A stretch of DNA of 64,000 nt from CAVURS01 sp963795385 (GTDB taxonomy: Bacteria; Actinomycetota; Actinomycetes; Actinomycetales; CAVURS01): the NCBI GenBank assembly GCA_963795385.1, contig CAWCHK010000014.1, positions 558,001 through 622,000 of the forward strand, given 5' to 3'. The number at the start of each line of letters is the position of its first letter. The stretch's first letter is position 1. The notes beneath the pieces are model-generated. The model was not told where the DNA came from and searched no databases. It saw nothing but the letters and a program-made list of their open reading frames with translations. Positions 62,044 to 64,000 of this stretch are shown in pieces. The position numbers and the translations under genes were made by a program.

Positions 62044-63180
62044 ATGAGCTTCGGCGCGCTCGCGCTGATCATGGTGGCCGGCCTGGTCGGGCCGGCCCTG
62101 GCCGCCCGCCGGCAGTGGCACCTGCCGATGGTCCTCGGCGAGCTGCTGGCGGGGATCGCGCTCGGCCGGACCGGCGTGGACTGGCTGCACGCCGGCAACC
62201 CGACCTGGACCTTCCTGGCCGACATCGGCTTCGCGCTGGTCATGTTCGTCGCCGGCTCGCACGTGCCCGCCCGCGACCCGGCGCTGCGCCGCGGGCTGCG
62301 GCTCGGCCTCCTGCGCGCGGCGGGGGCCGGCGTCGCGGCGGTCGTCCTCGCCGTGGGCGTGAGCGCGGCGTTCGGCACCGGTCACACCGGCCTCTACGCC
62401 GTGCTGATGGCCTCGTCGTCGGCGGCCCTCGTCCTGCCGATCGTCGACTCGCTGCACCTGACCGGTGAGCCGATCCTGCATCTGGTGCCCCAGGTCGCTA
62501 TCGCCGACGCCGCCTGCATCGTGGCCCTCCCGCTGGCCATCGACCCGCGGCACGCCTGGCGGGCAGCGCTAGGCGCCTTGGCCGTAACTGCCTGTGCCGC
62601 AGCACTTTTCGTCGGCCTCCGGTGGCTGGAGCGCTCGGGCGTCAGGCAGCGGGCGCACCGGGTGTCCGAGGAGCTGGAGCTCGCGCTGGAGCTGCGGGTC
62701 AGCCTGGCCGTCCTGTTCGCGCTCGGCGCGCTCGCCGTCGCCACGCACGTGTCGATCATGTTGGCCGGCTTCACCTTCGGGCTCGCCGTGGCAGCGGTCG
62801 GTGAGCCGCGCCGGCTGGCCAAACAGCTCTTCGCCCTCACCGAGGGCTTCCTGGGCCCGCTGTTCTTCGTCTGGCTCGGCGCCTCGCTCGAGCTGAGGGA
62901 CCTGGCGCGGCACCCGTCGTACGTCGTGCTGGGGGTCGCGCTCGGCGTCGGTGCGGTCCTGGCCCACCTCGTGATGCGGCTCACCGGGCAGCCGGTCGCC
63001 GCCGGTGCGCTGGCCGCGGCCCAGCTCGGCGTCCCGGTAGCGGCCGCGACCCTGGGCACGCAGCTGCACCTGCTGCGCGCGGGTGAGGCGCCGGCCATCC
63101 TGCTCGGCGCGATCGTCACCGTCGGCGTCAGCGTGGCGGCGGGCGCGGCCTGGGTCCGCCGGCGCGAGCCGGCGGCCTAG
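62044..63180 (+). CDS. Cation:proton antiporter, CPA2/NhaP-like
   Basis: This 378-residue membrane protein has about 11-12 hydrophobic segments. Elements include LPMVLGELLAGIALGRTGVD at the start, LMASSSAALVLPIVDSLHL and AEEPRRLAKQLF-like regulatory loop (visible as VGEPRRLAKQLFALTEGFLG). It fits the monovalent cation:H+ antiporter-2 family. It lacks a TrkA-type C-terminal domain. Its TAG stop is shared with the MobA-like gene on the other strand through the palindrome CTAG (63177-63180). Confidence 0.85.
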   Translation: MSFGALALIMVAGLVGPALAARRQWHLPMVLGELLAGIALGRTGVDWLHAGNPTWTFLADIGFALVMFVAGSHVPARDPALRRGLRLGLLRAAGAGVAAVVLAVGVSAAFGTGHTGLYAVLMASSSAALVLPIVDSLHLTGEPILHLVPQVAIADAACIVALPLAIDPRHAWRAALGALAVTACAAALFVGLRWLERSGVRQRAHRVSEELELALELRVSLAVLFALGALAVATHVSIMLAGFTFGLAVAAVGEPRRLAKQLFALTEGFLGPLFFVWLGASLELRDLARHPSYVVLGVALGVGAVLAHLVMRLTGQPVAAGALAAAQLGVPVAAATLGTQLHLLRAGEAPAILLGAIVTVGVSVAAGAAWVRRREPAA

Positions 63181-63791
63181 GGACCGAGGAGGGCCCGGGC
63201 CCGGGCCAGGGCGCCGGGATCGTCGACGTCCAGGGTCGCCCGGCCGGGCACGGCGACCCGGGTGACCCGGAGCCGTTCCAGCAGGGAGTGCATCGAGCGG
63301 CCTGCGACGCCGTCGCCCCCCTCGACGGTCGCCTCGCCGGTCAGCTCGCGGGTCAGCACCGACCGGCGGTAGACGGCGAGCAGCGGCTGTGCGCGCCCGC
63401 CCTCGTCGGCGGCCACGACCGCGTCGCCGTCAGCGGTCCGCGCCGCCAGCAGCGGGGGCACGGCCTCACCTGCGAAGGGCTGGTCACCCGCGATCACCAC
63501 CACCCATGCGGCGCCGTCCGCCGGGGCCAGGCCGAGCGCCGCGACGCCCGCCGCGAGCCCGGCGAGCGGCCCCCCGCCGACCGGCGCCTCCCGAGCCCAT
63601 CGCACGGATCGCTCAAGTGGGCGCCTCGGCCCGACGACCACAACAGAGACAGAAGTGTCGAGGCTGCTCACGAGGCGGTCCAGCACGGACTGTCCGGCGC
63701 CGAGGTCCAGCGCCGTCTTGTCGCCGCCACCCATGCGGCGGGAGGTGCCGCCGGCGAGAACGACGACGGCGTACGACGCGGGTTCGGACAC
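63177..63791 (-). CDS. MobA-like molybdenum-cofactor guanylyltransferase
   Basis: This 204-residue nucleotidyltransferase has the signature VVLAGGTSRRMGGGDKTALD and the Mg2+ motif VVVIAGDQPFAGE. It would attach GMP to molybdopterin or act on a related NTP-sugar substrate. No other molybdenum-cofactor gene lies in the window. The GTG start at 63789-63791 gives the LAGG motif at the usual place; a longer frame is not conserved-looking. Confidence 0.85.
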   Translation of the reverse strand: MSEPASYAVVVLAGGTSRRMGGGDKTALDLGAGQSVLDRLVSSLDTSVSVVVVGPRRPLERSVRWAREAPVGGGPLAGLAAGVAALGLAPADGAAWVVVIAGDQPFAGEAVPPLLAARTADGDAVVAADEGGRAQPLLAVYRRSVLTRELTGEATVEGGDGVAGRSMHSLLERLRVTRVAVPGRATLDVDDPGALARARALLGP

Positions 63792-63930
63792 CCCGTGAGT
63801 ATCGCTCGCGACGGTTCGCAAAGCCGCCGCGCCGCTGTTGCGCCAACCGAGTGACAGCACCGCCCGGAAGGGTTAATCGGTCAACCAGCGACGCCGAAGC
63901 ACAGGCGGTCGCTGGAATGAGGGGACGAAC

Positions 63931-64000
63931 ATGCTGCGCAACCTCGGCATCAGGTCGAAGCTGTTGGCGGTCCTTGCTGTGCCCATGCTGGTGTTGCTGA
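63931..64000 (+). CDS. Start of a membrane protein, probable sensor kinase (cut by window edge)
   Basis: Only 23 codons are visible: MLRNLGIRSKLLAVLAVPML, then a hydrophobic continuation. GAGGGGA is about six bases upstream of the ATG. The opening resembles actinobacterial nitrate/nitrite-sensor-type histidine kinases that lead conservon (cvn) operons. This is a guess from about 20 residues. Confidence 0.5.
   Translation, partial: MLRNLGIRSKLLAVLAVPMLVLL

Overview
The window is very GC-rich, gene-dense actinobacterial chromosome. The evidence is a cell-wall/FHA cluster in the actinobacterial order (pbpA, rodA, PP2C phosphatase, fhaB, fhaA), a proteasome activator of the Bpa/PafE family ending in GQYL, twin-arginine secreted proteins, many GTG/TTG starts and ATGA/GTGA/TGATG gene overlaps. 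The presence of pbpA-fhaA, pheA, serS and bpa suggests an origin-proximal region. The genus cannot be settled from the sequence alone. No prophage, insertion sequence or CRISPR array was seen.

Layout. 1-5.0 kb: pbpA-rodA-pstP-fhaB-fhaA on the minus strand, then a tRNA-Leu(CAG). 5.3-9.7 kb: a lipoprotein with a KdpE/KdpD-like two-component pair, a secreted protein and a LuxR-type regulator. 9.8-11.8 kb: a large secreted alpha/beta hydrolase. 11.9-24.7 kb: a catabolic locus (acyl-CoA dehydrogenase, FAD oxidoreductase, two-domain ADP-forming acyl-CoA synthetase, BetI-like TetR regulator, polyamine/betaine-type ABC transporter, class III aminotransferase, Rieske oxygenase). 24.8-30.0 kb: an F420/FMN-type oxidase, a Tat protein-DUF4331-His-rich protein trio, an MFS exporter and a CAP-domain protein. 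30.2-36.5 kb: Fpg-family glycosylase, ogt-sigma-DUF4184 operon, UspA, amino-acid permease, GDPD. 36.6-47.1 kb: anti-sigma-like ATPase, SEC-C protein, arginine deiminase, glycosyltransferases and large membrane proteins, GDT1-family transporter, TrpB2. 47.1-56.7 kb: ArsR/SRPBCC pair, larC-larB, pheA, lipid kinase, serS, two HAD phosphatases, bpa, amidotransferase. 56.7-64.0 kb: ABC permease, ABC ATPase, PadR and quinone oxidoreductase (all interrupted by single-base indels), an antiporter, a MobA-like protein and the start of a sensor kinase.

The most interesting part is the 11.9-24.7 kb locus. Four nearly identical 16-bp palindromes (G[A/C]CTGA-N4-TCAGTC) lie in its three divergent promoter gaps and in front of the Rieske gene. 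Every transcription unit of the locus, including the TetR gene itself, therefore carries one operator. This is direct sequence evidence for a self-contained regulon that would import a polyamine- or betaine-like compound and degrade it by Rieske oxygenation, flavin oxidation, transamination, CoA activation and dehydrogenation. The substrate is not known; a quaternary-amine or amino-acid betaine is an inference.

Caution: seven single-base frameshifts fall in four adjacent genes between about 59.28 and 61.21 kb, five of them at runs of the same base. All other genes examined are intact, so local consensus errors are more likely than four independent pseudogenes.
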